A stretch of 64,000 bases of DNA from NCBI GenBank assembly GCA_902702965.1, contig CACRXP010000645.1, positions 97,735 to 161,734 of the forward strand, read 5' to 3'. Below the pieces are notes generated by a model, which saw only the letters and a program-made list of their open reading frames with translations, made no database searches and was not told the DNA's origin. The position numbers and the translations under genes are program-made. The stretch's first letter is position 1, and every line of letters begins with the position of its first letter. Shown in pieces: positions 1 through 11,688 of the stretch. The stretch comes from Spirometra erinaceieuropaei (taxonomy: Eukaryota > Platyhelminthes > Cestoda > Diphyllobothriidea > Diphyllobothriidae).

Positions 1-32
1 TAGTAGTGGCAGTGGTAGTGATGGTAGTGGCG

Positions 33-66
<34 letters not shown>

Positions 67-131
67 CAGTAGTAGTAGTGGCAGCGGTGGTAGTGGCGGT
101 GGTGGTGGTGGTAGTAGTAGAAGTAGTAGTA

Positions 132-204
<73 letters not shown>
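1..204. repeat. AGT/GGT trinucleotide microsatellite
   Basis: The stretch is an uninterrupted run of AGT units. It is mixed with GGC, GGT and GAT variants in the first 120 bases and becomes almost pure AGT from about 130 to 204. A valine-rich open frame across it is a by-product of the repeat. Confidence 0.97.
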
Positions 205-224
205 ACTTGCGCAGAACCCACCGC

Positions 225-395
225 ACTGCTTCCTTCCCCGCCCGATCCCGGCGTCAAGAGATAGTCAAGAAGATTGAAGGCGGGGTGGGCGCAGGTGGCT
301 GGGACGGCCGGACCCGCACCCAGGCATACCATCGCACCTCCTGGTCCACAACAAACGTTTGACCAGGATTTTAACTAATAATAAAAACGAGTCAG
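225..395 (-). repeat. GC-rich composite repeat (family A), fragment
   Basis: Read on the minus strand this matches the middle of the family A copies at 1680-1800 and 23640-23830. The shared order is a 'gaaatcctggtc' block, 'tgttgtggaccaggaggtgcg', then a GC-rich stretch and 'cttcttgactatctc'. No coding sense is apparent. It is a truncated dispersed repeat, with its orientation set by comparison with the other copies in the window. Confidence 0.6.
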
Positions 396-670
396 AAAGA
401 ATGACATAGATCACTGGGCATCCACGCATACGGCCTGAATACCCAGCGGGAGCGCAAGCACGTCCACCGGCTGGGGTCCGGGTGCCAGAGAACTGCCAGT
501 GCACACCAGGCTGCGAAGAGCATAGACTGGTGAATCATGGCATGGCAGATGCAAAAATTCCTAACGAGCTATACTACCCAAGTAATGACTAGTATGCGAG
601 TCAGACGACGTAATAGGTCGGGGGACTCCCCGTGAAAAGCCGACATTCCGAGATCCATGAAGCAGCCTGA

Positions 671-874
671 GGTCAGGTTCTACGAGCATCAGTAGTTCAC
701 AATTTCGGCCTGGTCGGTCACTTGCGAATCCATCGCACAGAGACTGGCGAACCAGTGCCTGGAGCACCCACCTATACCCACCAAGCTCGTCTCAACTGCC
801 CACACTGTCCTCGCACTTTCAGGCATCGCATGAGCCTATTCGGCCACATGCGCATCCACGACGACCTGCGGTAG
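671..874 (+). pseudogene. C2H2 zinc-finger fragment
   Basis: One frame stays open from 671 to a TAG at 872-874. It encodes the end of one finger (FGLVGHLRIHRTETGE at about 704-751, with the HxxxxH-type helix end and a TGE-like linker). A full finger follows at 797-859, with CPHC at its start and GHMRIH at its end. Upstream in the same frame there is a TGA at 668, and no start or further fingers are visible. Families with this signature bind DNA or RNA. Here it is a short piece between fragments of the GC-rich repeat, so it is more likely repeat-borne or pseudogenic than a working gene. I recall similar repeated fingers from cestode assemblies but cannot check this. Confidence 0.6.
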
Positions 875-964
875 ACAACCGCCGGCCACACCACACATTC
901 ACTCACTCCCTACCTCGTCCTCCACCACCACCATCACCCCACCAGAAATCAACACTCACACACC

Positions 965-1310
965 TCATGCACCCAACTGCCACCTTCCACGCAAGTGGGA
1001 AGTCCGCATCTCGACTCGGTCCCCATGCGGCTTGGGCTGCACGGGTGACTTGAGTCCGAGACGATCCCGACACGTCAAGCGTCGTGGATAGGAAGGTTGC
1101 TGATTGACGCCCGCTCTCGGTTCACGCAGTTCGTCTCGTTGGGTGTGTGTTGTGTGGAGTGGCGGACTGGTGGGCTGGGAACGGGCTGAAACCGCACCTT
1201 CCACGGCACTCTCACGCAAGTGAGAGACACGCCGTTCAACCCCCGTTGTGTGAAATCCTGGTTTTGTGTGTATGGGGGGCCAGGTCGTGCCGTGGCGCGC
1301 GCAGTCATGG
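965..1310 (-). repeat. GC-rich composite repeat (family G), inverted copy
   Basis: The minus strand carries landmarks shared with 24440-25330: 'ccaccagtccgccactcc', the 'cacacacaaaaccaggatttc' block and a 'cacttgcgtgagag' motif. It lies head-to-head with the plus-oriented copy that starts near 1311. No reliable coding content is seen. Confidence 0.55.
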
Positions 1311-1950
1311 TTAGTCGACCATGACAGCCACCGCGCCCACTCCCCACTCCAGTCTGCTGACCGGCTCGGACAGCGGCTGGGGTGTGGGAGTGGTAAGGGA
1401 GAGTGAGGTCGACGAGTCAGCGCACTTTCTCCTCACTATAAACAATCTGACGCGCTTGAAGCTATCACGGTGCGCTAAAAGCCGCGGCTTGGAAGGTTGC
1501 CAACTGACGGGGTACCTTGGACCTCCTCCTTGACCGGAGGCGGTCTGAGAGTCAGGCTGCAATGGCTCCTTTTTAATGTGGCCTTTATGGCACTGCCATC
1601 ACAGTGTGGGATCCGAGCCAGGCGTTGGCGGCACGCCCAGATGCGGCTTCGGCCGTGCCAGCCTCCAAATCTCTGTTGTGATTGGTTGAAATCTTGGTCA
1701 TTTGTTGTGTGGACCAGGGGGTGCGGTGGAACGCCAAGGCGAGGATCCGTCCGAGCCATCCACCTGCGGCTGCTCTCGTCTCCGGTCTTCTTGACACTGT
1801 CTTGAAACCGGGCTCGGGCGAGGGAGGAGGAGAGAGTGTAGGTAGATGCCACGCAAGTCTACCGGCACTATAAACCCCTGCGTAAGTTACCGTCCCTGCT
1901 CCCATTGCTGCTGCAACTGTGGGGCACACGGTGGACATCATCAAAACCGA
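1311..1950 (+). repeat. GC-rich composite repeat (families G and A), long copy
   Basis: This is one of the longest copies of a dispersed GC-rich repeat. The order seen here is a 'ctcactataaacaa' block near 1432, 'gcggcttggaaggttgcc' near 1483, and 'gagagtcaggctgcaatggctcc' near 1549. It continues with 'gttgtgtggaccagggggtgcggtgg' near 1701, 'gggaggaggagagagtg' near 1820, 'cgcaagtct...ctataaac' near 1853, and a final 'ggcacacggtggacatc' near 1922. The same order recurs at 23405-23960, 44255-44645 and 61385-61800. No ORF is shared between copies, so it looks non-coding and non-autonomous. Confidence 0.7.
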
Positions 1951-4900
1951 TGGTTAAACTGTTAGTTCACAATTTGTAAACAGTCGTCGCTGCATCGCAG
2001 TAAATTTCATCCCAGTTACTATTCCCCTACTTTCAATGTAGGCTGTCATGAATTAGCGAAAATGACTACTGATGAAGACAAAAAGACTAGGACTATTGAG
2101 GTTCGAACTCAAGCTCAGTCTGTCATTGGATCAAACGTCCAATCAGCGGAGGCAGAAGCACCCGCTACGTCGACATTAGTCGGGAACATCCAGTTATTAC
2201 GCAGGGTCGCTCGCCCAAAAGGTCTCACTAGAGAAGGGAATAGGGACTCCGTTCTAGAGCTTTCGAATGGTCATTTCTGATTCATTTGCCTTAACAAGCC
2301 AGCTATTGTTCAACATCAAGCCGGGAGGACACGACGTTTTAGTACTCGTCATTAATTAGAAGAGACAACAACAAGTAGGCTGTGCACAAAAAAAAGAACA
2401 ACACGAAAGGCTCGGGTCAAACCTCGGTTGCAGTAATCATTCAGGGTCTGGTAAATGCGATACAGTTCCTCATTTGACTGAACGCTCAGTTCATATATGA
2501 GGAGTTCCTTAGTGCCGATGGAGAGAGTAAACCAGCCTGGCCCAACCTGCGGATAGCGGCGCTGAGGAGGTTTGGTCAGTGGGCTCAGAGAGTCAATCTC
2601 TCGACACTTTACCTGAAAAAAAGCAAGGAATTTGGTGGTCAAGAAAGGGACAGGTGGGGTTAATTTGAGCTATCAAAAGCAGTTTAGCACAAAACATTAC
2701 TACATGTATCATGGAGATAGGTGCTCTCTAAATTGCTTCACTCTCCAATCTAGAGATGTCCTAGTTCGGCGTTCTGTATACCTTCCCAAAAAAGTTGTTA
2801 GTTGTAAAAAATTGTAAAAATGTGTTAGTTAGGCCAGCTTGAGTCGTAAAATGGGGAAGTAGCTGGCGTCATCTAAAAAAACACCACTGCCGTCGTTCGG
2901 TTACAGACCCTCAAACAATGGCTGTGGGTAAGAAAGAGTAAGTTAACTGCAACGAGGACACTGGCCTTTGGAAAAAAAATGTTGTGACCGAATTCAAACA
3001 GGCGGGACTTTTCGTGACTGAAAGTGAGAATACTGAGCATTAAAATGGCAAAAACGTCGGCATCCGAAATAATGGGGCGACAATCCACCTTCCAGGTAAA
3101 CATCTTCGTTGGCTTTGCAGTCCTGGCCCTGACCCATGCCAACTCAAAGAAGTGATCGGGTTACCCTTGTTAAGCTCTTTAATGTATACAGCGAGATTGT
3201 GAATGATAAATAATTTCCCCGAACGAAATGTCTCAACATTTTCATGGTCGAAAGCTGTCCTAAGCATTCCTGAGCATCGGAAAATAGCAATTACTATGCA
3301 GATGTCGAAGCTCGGTTACGCTATTTGCATTCGTGACTCAAAAACCAATTTTCTATGGTCCAAAATATGTCGTATATGCGATGGAATCTCGGTTTCAAAA
3401 ATCGTCACGCCGCTACTGAAAAGCAAAGAATCAACGCTCGAACGTGGACTTTTGACGAAACCTGCCGCTAAAACAGTAGGAATAATTTCGTATCTGAAAC
3501 AGCAAAAAATGTAAGCCCTTATTCTAAGATGATATTTTATCTCGCGAAGACCTACCGACCAACATGTAAAAGATTGTGTTCATTAGAAACTGAAGTAGAT
3601 TTCGCATAGGCCGGCCTTAGTATGCAGGAACGCGGCTACTTGCAGGTTCGCCAGTAGGTCAGTGGGTGCTACGGAAATACAGCCAGTAAACAATGAAACT
3701 TCGGACTTTTGTTGAGTTTTGGCCGTACATGTGTTACCAGCGCAGGACACAAGGCCTTTATATTGTTCGGTTGGAAATTTGCAAAAAATAAAAATAATTT
3801 ATGTCCTAGAATGTCAAATAAAGTATGCGTTTGATTTACAAAGATATCACACTGTTTCTCACGCTTAGTGACCCTATGTAACCGTAGCAAATTGCCTAAT
3901 AAATTCGTAGGGTTATTTGTTACTCCATAATAAAGGCTTAAAACATACATTCAAAAAGGGGTACTACAGAACGTGATGCACGTACTGAGAGTGTTCCGTC
4001 CGTACTGACTACTTTGAATCCGGAAATAGACATCTGAAGACCACCCTGAAGACGAAAACCGCATGGGCCACATAAAATGACGGATGGTCGAGCATCTTCC
4101 AAGGACATATTTAAGTTATCCTGTGTGGCTGTCGGAAATCCTAAAACGGAAGTGTTACATCGTGAAGTATGGAAAACCCTCTTGGGCGTTCAGTTTCCAG
4201 TCTGAGAGGGTCGAAGATCTCAGAATGATTCCTAGTTCTTAGGGCATTTTACTGTGTAGATGTACGACAGCAATAGTCAGCGTGGAGTATCCCCACAAGG
4301 CTACAAAGTGCTAAGTCATACCTACTGGCAAGAAAAGGTTAAATTTTCAATGGGAATCGGACACAGATTGACACATTGCTTGGCGTTTGATAAATGAGCA
4401 TCACCGGTCTAGCCTAACCTGGTCGTTGAGGAAGCAGGTTAGATAGGGCCGGGACGTGAGACTTTACAATAGTCATCTAGGGCTTATGGGATTATTAACG
4501 ATGCTAGCGGTAACTTTAACAACGACGGACTGTTCGGTGACTATACGTCACTTGCTTTATGCGCAACATTTAAGTCCAACTTACGAGTTACAATCATCGT
4601 ACCGACTCTCTTCACCTCGGATGCTTAACATTCAAACTAGATTACCTCTCAATTTGACGGACAGTAAACTAATTAGAATTAGCCCAAACGAATCGCATGC
4701 TCGAGTGCATCTTGTATTTAACCCCGAAAGGAATGGAGTTTCCAACAAAGGCAGGGAGAACAGAGAAAAATGCTAATGTGGAAGAGGATGGAGAAGACGC
4801 AATGTGAAACACTGTCAAATATGGGTCAAAAACGTCCAATTGGCTCGGAAATGTCAGTTCGGGACAAATGACAATTTCCCACTTGGGGAAATTTCACCGA

Positions 4901-5934
4901 CGACAGTATTGGCGAGACACGTGCGTCAAAAGCTGCTGTGGTTATTTCAAACGCATCCGGAGCCACCCATTGATCAGTGGATTCCCAAAGCGAACGAGAT
5001 ACAAACGGAAACTGGTGTGGACTGCTGAAAAATGCGGGTTGTGTCTGTTAGACTAGTTTTGTAATAGTTCATATCAGAACAATTGCAACTAGGCTTATAT
5101 AATCAAGTCAACTAAAGAGTCGGTTTACAGATCTGTAGGGGTCGAATCTAAAGCCGACTTTTGTCAAATGTTACAACAAAAGAGACAATAACGGAAACCA
5201 GAATCGACACATCGATTCCCACGAATAGGACCCACCGTTTTATTTATCCCCTGCTCACGGGAGAAGGACTCCGGCACAGTTTGCGGAATGGCTCAGCAGA
5301 CTATCAGGCGATTGGTCGAACATTTTTATGCGTTACGGTGGCGTTCACAGGATAGGCGAAGGCTAGTGATAATTACTGGCGTTAATCTGTTAGATATAAG
5401 CGAACCCAAGCGTTCTTAATTAAATCATCTTCATCAGGCGTATCACCTTTTGTTCCTTTTAGTGGTATATCTTTTCCTCTGTTTGTTTTAATTAATGACC
5501 ATTGTTTTAATACACTTATTATTGGTTTTTGGGTTGTCCGTGCTACGCGCTTCTGTAAGTTTAATCAGCATACTGTTCAATTATTCCGGACCCAGCTTCA
5601 AAACAAGATTTCAACCTAAAAACCGTCGCATCGAATTCTCAACTAAAATACCCATTCGGTAGTGCTGAAATAGGCGAGCCGTCCTGCCGATCTGTCGGAT
5701 GAATTGGCTCCGCGTCAACATCTATCGCCTTAAAAAAAAAAGTTGGTTTCTTGTTTTCTGAACTGTTGGCTTTTAATCTAGGCATTACTGGGACAAACGT
5801 TATCCAAACGGGCAGGTGTATTTTGGGTAAATTAAGAACGTTGCGAAAAGTTCCATAGCAGTAATCAGAAGATGAGGTGGCGAGCATACGTAGCTTTCGA
5901 TTAATTCTCGTCGGGCCAGTACAGTTATATAGGA
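1951..5934. other. no recognised feature (AT-richer spacer)
   Basis: I see no domain, repeat match to the rest of the window, or RNA gene here. Two weak ORFs deserve a mention. One at 2062-2280 (72 codons) is polar with no recognisable motif. One at 4456-4776 (106 codons) has a hydrophobic N-terminus resembling a signal peptide. Neither has supporting context. Confidence 0.4.
4456..4776 (+). other. weak ORF with signal-peptide-like start
   Basis: This is a 106-codon open frame. Residues 8-26 form a hydrophobic stretch (LGLMGLLTMLAVTLTTTDC) that could be a secretion signal with cleavage near the cysteine. The rest is polar, with several N-x-S/T sites and no recognisable domain. There is no clear promoter, no intron evidence and no homologue elsewhere in the window. 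In AT-rich eukaryotic DNA an ORF this long can arise by chance, so I do not call it a gene. Confidence 0.12.
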
Positions 5935-6232
5935 GCGGCGTAGAAGTTAAACATGTCAGCGATAAGAGAAATCGATAAAAAGTTCTCCTTAAAACACAGG
6001 GGGCTGTGGGACTTGGGGGAGGGGGAGAGGTAATAGTAGTCCTTGTGAGGGGCGGAGTGAGAGCGGAAGTGCGCGGGGGAAGTTGTCCCGTTAGTCATCC
6101 TTCGATCACTGTAGGCACGGAACATGAACGTGGTTCTTCTGTGCGCATAAGGTTGGCTTTCGTAACCTAATGGCGGGTGCTTCCGCTGTCGTTAACAGGC
6201 GCTGGCCTAGTAGCTTAGGGTAGCTCAATGGG
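5935..6232 (-). repeat. inverted copy of the PLE 3' end (left arm)
   Basis: This stretch is the reverse complement of 6632-6935 with scattered mismatches. Shared blocks include 'aaggagaacttt', 'gcacggaacatgaacgtgg', 'gcgcataaggttggctttcg' and 'ggcgctggcctagtagctta'. It carries the antisense of the endonuclease's last codons and the 3' flank. PLEs often carry an inverted partial terminal copy ahead of a 5'-truncated body, and this arrangement fits that. Confidence 0.75.
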
Positions 6233-6249
6233 ATCTTATTAATTACACG

Positions 6250-6760
6250 AAAAGCTTCGTTGGGGTCCACACGATGTCCGGAACGCGGCGAGTGAACTCC
6301 TAAGGAGACGCCTTAATCAAGCTGTCTCGCGAACCTTCCAAGCGGCAAGAGCTGGAATATCATTCTCTACTAACCCTATTTCACGCGGAGAAGGTAAGGA
6401 TAAGTTGCCACCGCAGATCACCTCAATAAGCATTTATTCCTTCATTTGCCCCTGTGTAGCAGGTTATATTGGTCGCACGAGTCGGCGCTTATCCAAGAGA
6501 ATACGGGAACACCTTCCGTCATGGCTGGGAAAAGGCGAAACGAGGAGCATAAGCAGCGCCATTCTCGCGCATGTTGTCGATTCCGGATATCGTGTGGACC
6601 CCACGAAGCTTTTCGTGTGATTGATAATGTCTCATTGGGCTACTCTAAGCTACTAGGCCAGCGCCTGTTAGCGATAGCGGAAGCGGCCGCTATTAGGTTA
6701 CGAAAGCCAACCTTATGCGCACAGAAGAACCACGTTCATGCTCCGTGCCTACAGTGATCG
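6250..6760 (+). pseudogene. Penelope-like element GIY-YIG endonuclease (decayed)
   Basis: The frame at 6405-6620 reads FICPCVAGYIGRTSRRLSKR followed by IREHLPSW. This is the start of a GIY-YIG nuclease in the style of PLE endonucleases: a cysteine pair, GYIG, then an arginine-rich helix. After a frameshift near 6620 the C-terminal part continues in the frame of 6446-6757 (LLAIAEAAAIRLRKPTLC). Upstream sequence to about 6250 also translates in a compatible frame. In intact elements this domain nicks target DNA and sits after the reverse transcriptase; the RT is missing here. The body is flanked by the 300-bp inverted arms at 5935-6232 and 6632-6935. Confidence 0.75.
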
Positions 6761-6935
6761 AAGGTTGACTAACGGGGCAACTTCCCCCGCGTACTTCCGA
6801 TCTCACCCCGCCCCTCACAATGACTACTATTACCCCCCCCCCCCCCCCCCTCAATTGCCACACCCCGCCTGTGTTTTAAGGAGAACTTTTATCGATTTCC
6901 CTTATCGCTGACATGTTTCACTTCTACCCCGTTCA
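6632..6935 (+). repeat. PLE 3' end (right arm of the inverted repeat)
   Basis: This contains the final codons of the endonuclease and the 3' flank. A cytosine run of about 18 bases lies at 6832-6850, where the inverted left arm has a purine-rich interrupted tract. With 5935-6232 it forms an imperfect palindrome around about 400 bp. Confidence 0.75.
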
Positions 6936-7319
6936 TAAATTAAGAAAGTCTAGAATGTAAACGATATATTGGTAAGCAGGTAGAGATGGAGAGAAAACAA
7001 TATGCGTCGATGGGCGCACAGAAGTTCGGCGAGCCAGAAGGCGAGAGAAAACACTCGGAGATTGCGGTTGAAGTTTAGGGGGTACGATATCCTCTGGTTC
7101 CAGCTCCGCGTCCGGACACAGTTAACCGTCCTCAACTGTAAACATTGAAAAGGAAAAAGCCTGCTCATATCTCGCCACTTGGTCTCCAGTCCCTTTTTCC
7201 TGCTTGCTCCTTTATTTGTGCTTCGAAAAAAACTTACCTCTCCGGGTCTTACAACACATATTTCGTATATAATTGCTTATTTCTTAAGCAGATATTGAAA
7301 GTCAGCTTCTGACCTCTTC
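6936..7319. other. no recognised feature
   Basis: Nothing in this stretch matches a domain or another repeat in the window. It separates the PLE fragment from the LINE. Confidence 0.4.
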
Positions 7320-8995
7320 TTAGTCCCCCCTTTTCACTCTTCTGCTGAAATTTGGAAGAATCTGAAGCCTCTCACTGGCCATCTTAACACACTGGTACAT
7401 GTGGATGATGATTTAAACTCCTTAAATAAAAATTTTCATCTTTAGTCACAATGACTCCCATCTTCCCTCAAACAACATCCGCCTATCACCGTGTGTCTTT
7501 CAACTCGTGTCTGTAGCAACAGTAGAGAACCACCTCAAGAGCGGCCGCAACAGATGGTGTCTCGCCTTTTCTCCTTAAATCCTGTTGCTCTCGGATAGCT
7601 CATATTTTGACGCACCGTATTTGCGTCTTTCAAGGGGTCCAGGTTTGCTGACGTCTGGCGTACTGTGGAAATCACTCCCATCCTAAAAAACCGCTAATTT
7701 TGGTCCTAAATCTTTTCGTCCTATTGCCTGCTACTCCGCACAACTAAAGCTTGCTGAAAGAGTTGCCCTGGATATTATAAAGCATTTTTCTTCCAGTTTT
7801 TCCGATCCTCTATCATTCCCATATAAAGCCAAACGCAGTACTTTAGATGCTGTTGCTCTTCTCTAGAAGAAGTAGGCAAGGGTTGCCGCGAGTACGCGTG
7901 CGCTTTTCTTGACTACTCCTCCGCTTTCAATACCGTTCCGCGCCCTCTTCTCCTTACCAAAACATCCGCGTGCGGCTCTCCAGACTAGGTTGTCTCCTGG
8001 CTTAGCGATTATTTTACTTGCCGCGCTCAATTTGTCCAGTGTGGCAAACGGAAATTTATGGTCCTTCCCAATGATTGCGGAGTTCTTCAGGATTTCATTC
8101 TATCCCTTCACCATTCTTCCCTCCGCACCGATGATCTAAGACCCCACAACGACTGTCTTTTGGTTAAGTATGCTGATGATGTGGCTGTTGGGCACCCTCT
8201 CAAAAATCAGACACACCTCCAGTCTCCAAAGGGTGGCCTTAACCATGTCTTAGTATGGTCGGAGGAAAATGATCTCCAAATGAACAACCAACAATCAGTT
8301 CAGTGTATTTTCCGACTGTGGCCATCTCCTTGTCCTGATCTCTGACATTCTTCCTAACGAGGTATACTCTTGCCGTTACTTTGTCCTTAAAACTTTCATT
8401 TTCCCTCCATATTGAGTTGCTATTTACTAAAGTTCGCAAACTTCTTCATTACATCCATCGTTTACGTTCCTACCACACACTCCAAACCTTAGTCTGGCGA
8501 TTCAACGATGCCTGCATTCTTCATATTGTCCTAGACTGCCCTCCTACCTTGCTCGAAATTATCTTTTAATTTTAAAACGAGTCCCCCGAGCACTCTCTTC
8601 TGCTGCTGGTGTTTCTTATCTTTTTTGGTTGATATTATCCTACACCGACATTTCAATACGTTCAAGCAATTTGCTGATCGAATTATAGATGACTTCGCCC
8701 GTCCCTCGCATTCTGATCTTATTTCTGGGAAGTGTTCCCGTCCGATGCTCCGCGTCTCCCGACTTATCTCTTGTCGCAAATCGGCGTTTCGAGATTCTTT
8801 ATTGCCATTCCTGGCGCTCTATCTTACGTGTGAAGAGACAGAAATACAAGAGTAAAGACTTGAACTGTCCCCATCGTAATCGCTCCTTTTGTGTTAAACT
8901 TTTTGACCGTGGATTAATCCATCTTGTGCTTTACTGCCCTTAGTGAAGGGAGCCAATTTTTGCTGTATATTTTAAATTTGTAATTTGAAAATAAA
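7320..8995 (+). pseudogene. CR1/Jockey-type LINE reverse transcriptase, decayed
   Basis: Conceptual translation across several frames gives the RT of a non-LTR retrotransposon. Near 7520 there is a VATVENHLK-like entry region, and near 7650 FADVWRTVEITPILKN. Near 7720 it reads FRPIACYSAQLKLAERVA. The catalytic region at about 8160-8185 reads LLVKYADDVAVG, with the YADD box intact. The C-terminal part runs to a TAG at 8941-8943, and the last open frame (8689-8943) is continuous. At least four frameshifts and several stops break it. An AATAAA lies at about 8989-8994 in the 3' flank, consistent with a LINE 3' end. In life the enzyme copies its own RNA at a nicked target. Confidence 0.75.
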
Positions 8996-10954
8996 GTGAA
9001 TTCCTCTCTCCTCTCTCACTCAATGTCAGAGACTCCAGCGCCTAGATATTATATGCCAACTAAGTAGAGTTCGTATTGTCAAACTTTAAAATAGTTGAAT
9101 ACCTTCGTGCGGGAATTTGTGAGGAGATAAATTCAAATGAGGCGCGGGGATAGCTACTGGTATCTGGAACCGATCGCGTCTGAGTATCTCGCCACCAGAG
9201 TTAAATCCTAATTGCCATCGCGCAAAACTGCGATCGCTAGGCAGATAACCAGAAAATTGGCTTGATTATGTAAGGTTGCTCGAGCATAGAAAAACATGTT
9301 CTCTTTAGTCTTCGTTCTCTATTTAGAACTCCAACAGACAACTCCATAAGAGGTTATTTTCAAACCAAGCAAACCGTATTATTCGTCTTTTGGTTTTCCC
9401 CAGTAATTCGCACTTCGACAACATGGCAGTGTAATCAATGTCATGCTTTCCTGATGTCATTTGTCTAACTGGTGATTGCACACGCTTCGCACCCAGCTTG
9501 TAAAAATGTCCATGGGATTGGTGATTTAGGGAACATAAATTACAGCATCAACGTCTGCATCATCTTTCTAACAATATAAAACTTTTGTATTCATAATAAG
9601 GCGGAGGTAATCCACTGCAACCGCTGTTCTTCCGGCAGCTTCCGAGATAGTCAAAAACCAGCTAAGTTAGACTTTTTTTTCTAACATAGTGCGCTGGTCT
9701 TTGAGCAGTACCGGAAATGAATTTGAATAAATGTCTTCTTAGTAGCATGCAACCATTTTTTCGAGGCGGTTGAGAATCATCAATGGCTGGGGCAAGAGTG
9801 AACTTCTTGCACTTCCTCAGTCCAAGGTGTTCATTCTTTCGTTTCGGAAAGGTCAGCGTTTCAAATGCATAGGCGTGAAATCAAGTCAACGAGAGAAATC
9901 CTGGCCTCATCAGATTTATCCCGTGCATGTAATTACGAAATTATCCGTGGGTTACTTACAGAAATTCCGACATGTATGCAGTTATTAAAAGATAATACTG
10001 ATTCATTTAATTTTCCAGCATAACTCCGTGTTTGTCTTGACATTCGTGTGTCAAATGACGACCTGAGACGGTTGTCTAAAACCCCTGAATATAAACCGTT
10101 TACACACAGAATAAGAATCGCTGACATGACAATCATCCTCCGGCCACGCCATTTTGAACAGGCAGTAATGACTGCGTGCTTTTTTACCACATAAACACAG
10201 TATCCAAGGGCGAAAATACGCTAACATCACAAATTACCATACTTGCGAAACCATAGGACGCATATATTCGTAAAACTTAAGTTTACCCATTTTACATTAA
10301 TTTCTTCTTTCTGATAAGTTCCGGTTTTCTAAAAAAATTTTATTGCTAAAAACGTAACGTCACTTTTAATGTTTCTTTTGTGTTTCAACTTTACTTAACG
10401 TAGTCCATTATTAATTTGGAATGCCGGCCGATACATCTGGAACGACCTCCAAGTGATATGTTTCGTAAATTCAAGCACATTTCACGATTTGGCAAATTCA
10501 CCGTATGTAGATTTTTCCATATGAAAGTCACTTTTAACGCTGTTAGTTACTTTTCTACGTGTAAAACCAGCGACGGGAAATCAATGTCGTAACACCTAAT
10601 GCACCTTCTTCCGCCGTCCGCCTGTCTAACGGGAATGGTGGCAGGAGTATTCGTACCGGTAGGGCCTTCAAAGCGACCAAAACTTCAGTGGGTATAGTGC
10701 GGGTATAATTTAAAAAATGTATTTTCACCAATTTTTGTTTTGATTCACTAGAAACGCCCCATAGACGACCTTGATATTGACTAAGCAGCCTATGGGAAAA
10801 GAGGGAGCTACTTATCATGTCACGCTATCACCCCGTTGGTCGGGTTAGACTGTAAACCCCATGGGCTTTCGGACTGAATAATCAGAGGGTGCGAGTGCGT
10901 GTGTCATTAGCGCTGTTGGGAGGGAGTGCAGCGCGCCTAACCTAGACGAAGACT
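8996..10954. other. no recognised feature
   Basis: This is mixed-composition sequence with only short chance ORFs. I see no domain, RNA gene or similarity to other parts of the window. Confidence 0.4.
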
Positions 10955-11688
10955 TGTAACACTACTCACAGTCACTTCTGATCTGCAGTGAGAAAGAATG
11001 ACGGGCTCCTAAGCGGAGTTTGGGAATTATTTATGAGGACAAAAGACGGGGTTCGGAGTTCGGGCTAAGTCGGGAACACTGCGATGTCCTGTGACGGGGA
11101 CAAGCCTGCTTGGATGCAAGCCTTGTTGGGTCCGGGCGGCGGAGACAATGCAGGAGCGGCGGTGGCCTTCAGGAGGCGTCCTCCGGTCCAAGGGTCATCA
11201 GCATCAGTCCTCCTCGGTTTTTATAGGGCCTCCAGGCGATTTGGATAGGTTTACATAGAAATAGACCAATAGGTATGCGTAAATCATTTGCAAGAATACA
11301 AGAAAGTAGATCGTATCCAATAGGATGTTCGGGACCGTTTTTAGTGACATCCTGGCTTCAGACTATTCTCTACAGGATCGCTGATAGGCAAACCGAAATA
11401 TCCAATGGTTAGTCGAAAACGTTTGACTAAATTTGGCGAGCTGCAATGAGATCGAAAGTTCAAAGTGTCCTGGGCCAATATGAAGCGGCCGAGGACGTCA
11501 AGGGTAGCACATACTCAGGCAAGGAATCGCTGAGAGTAAATCCTGGAGGAGATAGATCTGAACAGAACCGTTAACATCTCTCGAAACTCATTCACACGCA
11601 ATAGAAGAGGATACGTAGAGAAAGGGATACAGTATAATATAACGAGACGGCACGGGAAATACGTAAATTAATAATTGTTACTTGTACA
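10955..11688 (+). repeat. possible solo LTR
   Basis: The block starts with TGTAACAC and ends with GTTACTTGTACA, giving TG...CA ends with short inverted similarity. It is GC-richer than its flanks and has a 'gtttttatagggcc' TATA-like site at about 11217-11230. The size of about 730 bp suits a flatworm LTR. I see no convincing target-site duplication and no second copy in the window, so this is only a candidate. Confidence 0.25.

Noticed and set aside
6..362. 118-codon ORF starting in the first bases
   Set aside because: It is the translation of the AGT microsatellite (poly-valine) running into a repeat fragment.
8165..8185. CTGATGATG as a hammerhead box
   Set aside because: It is the codons of the LINE catalytic YADD motif and no GAAA partner lies in range.
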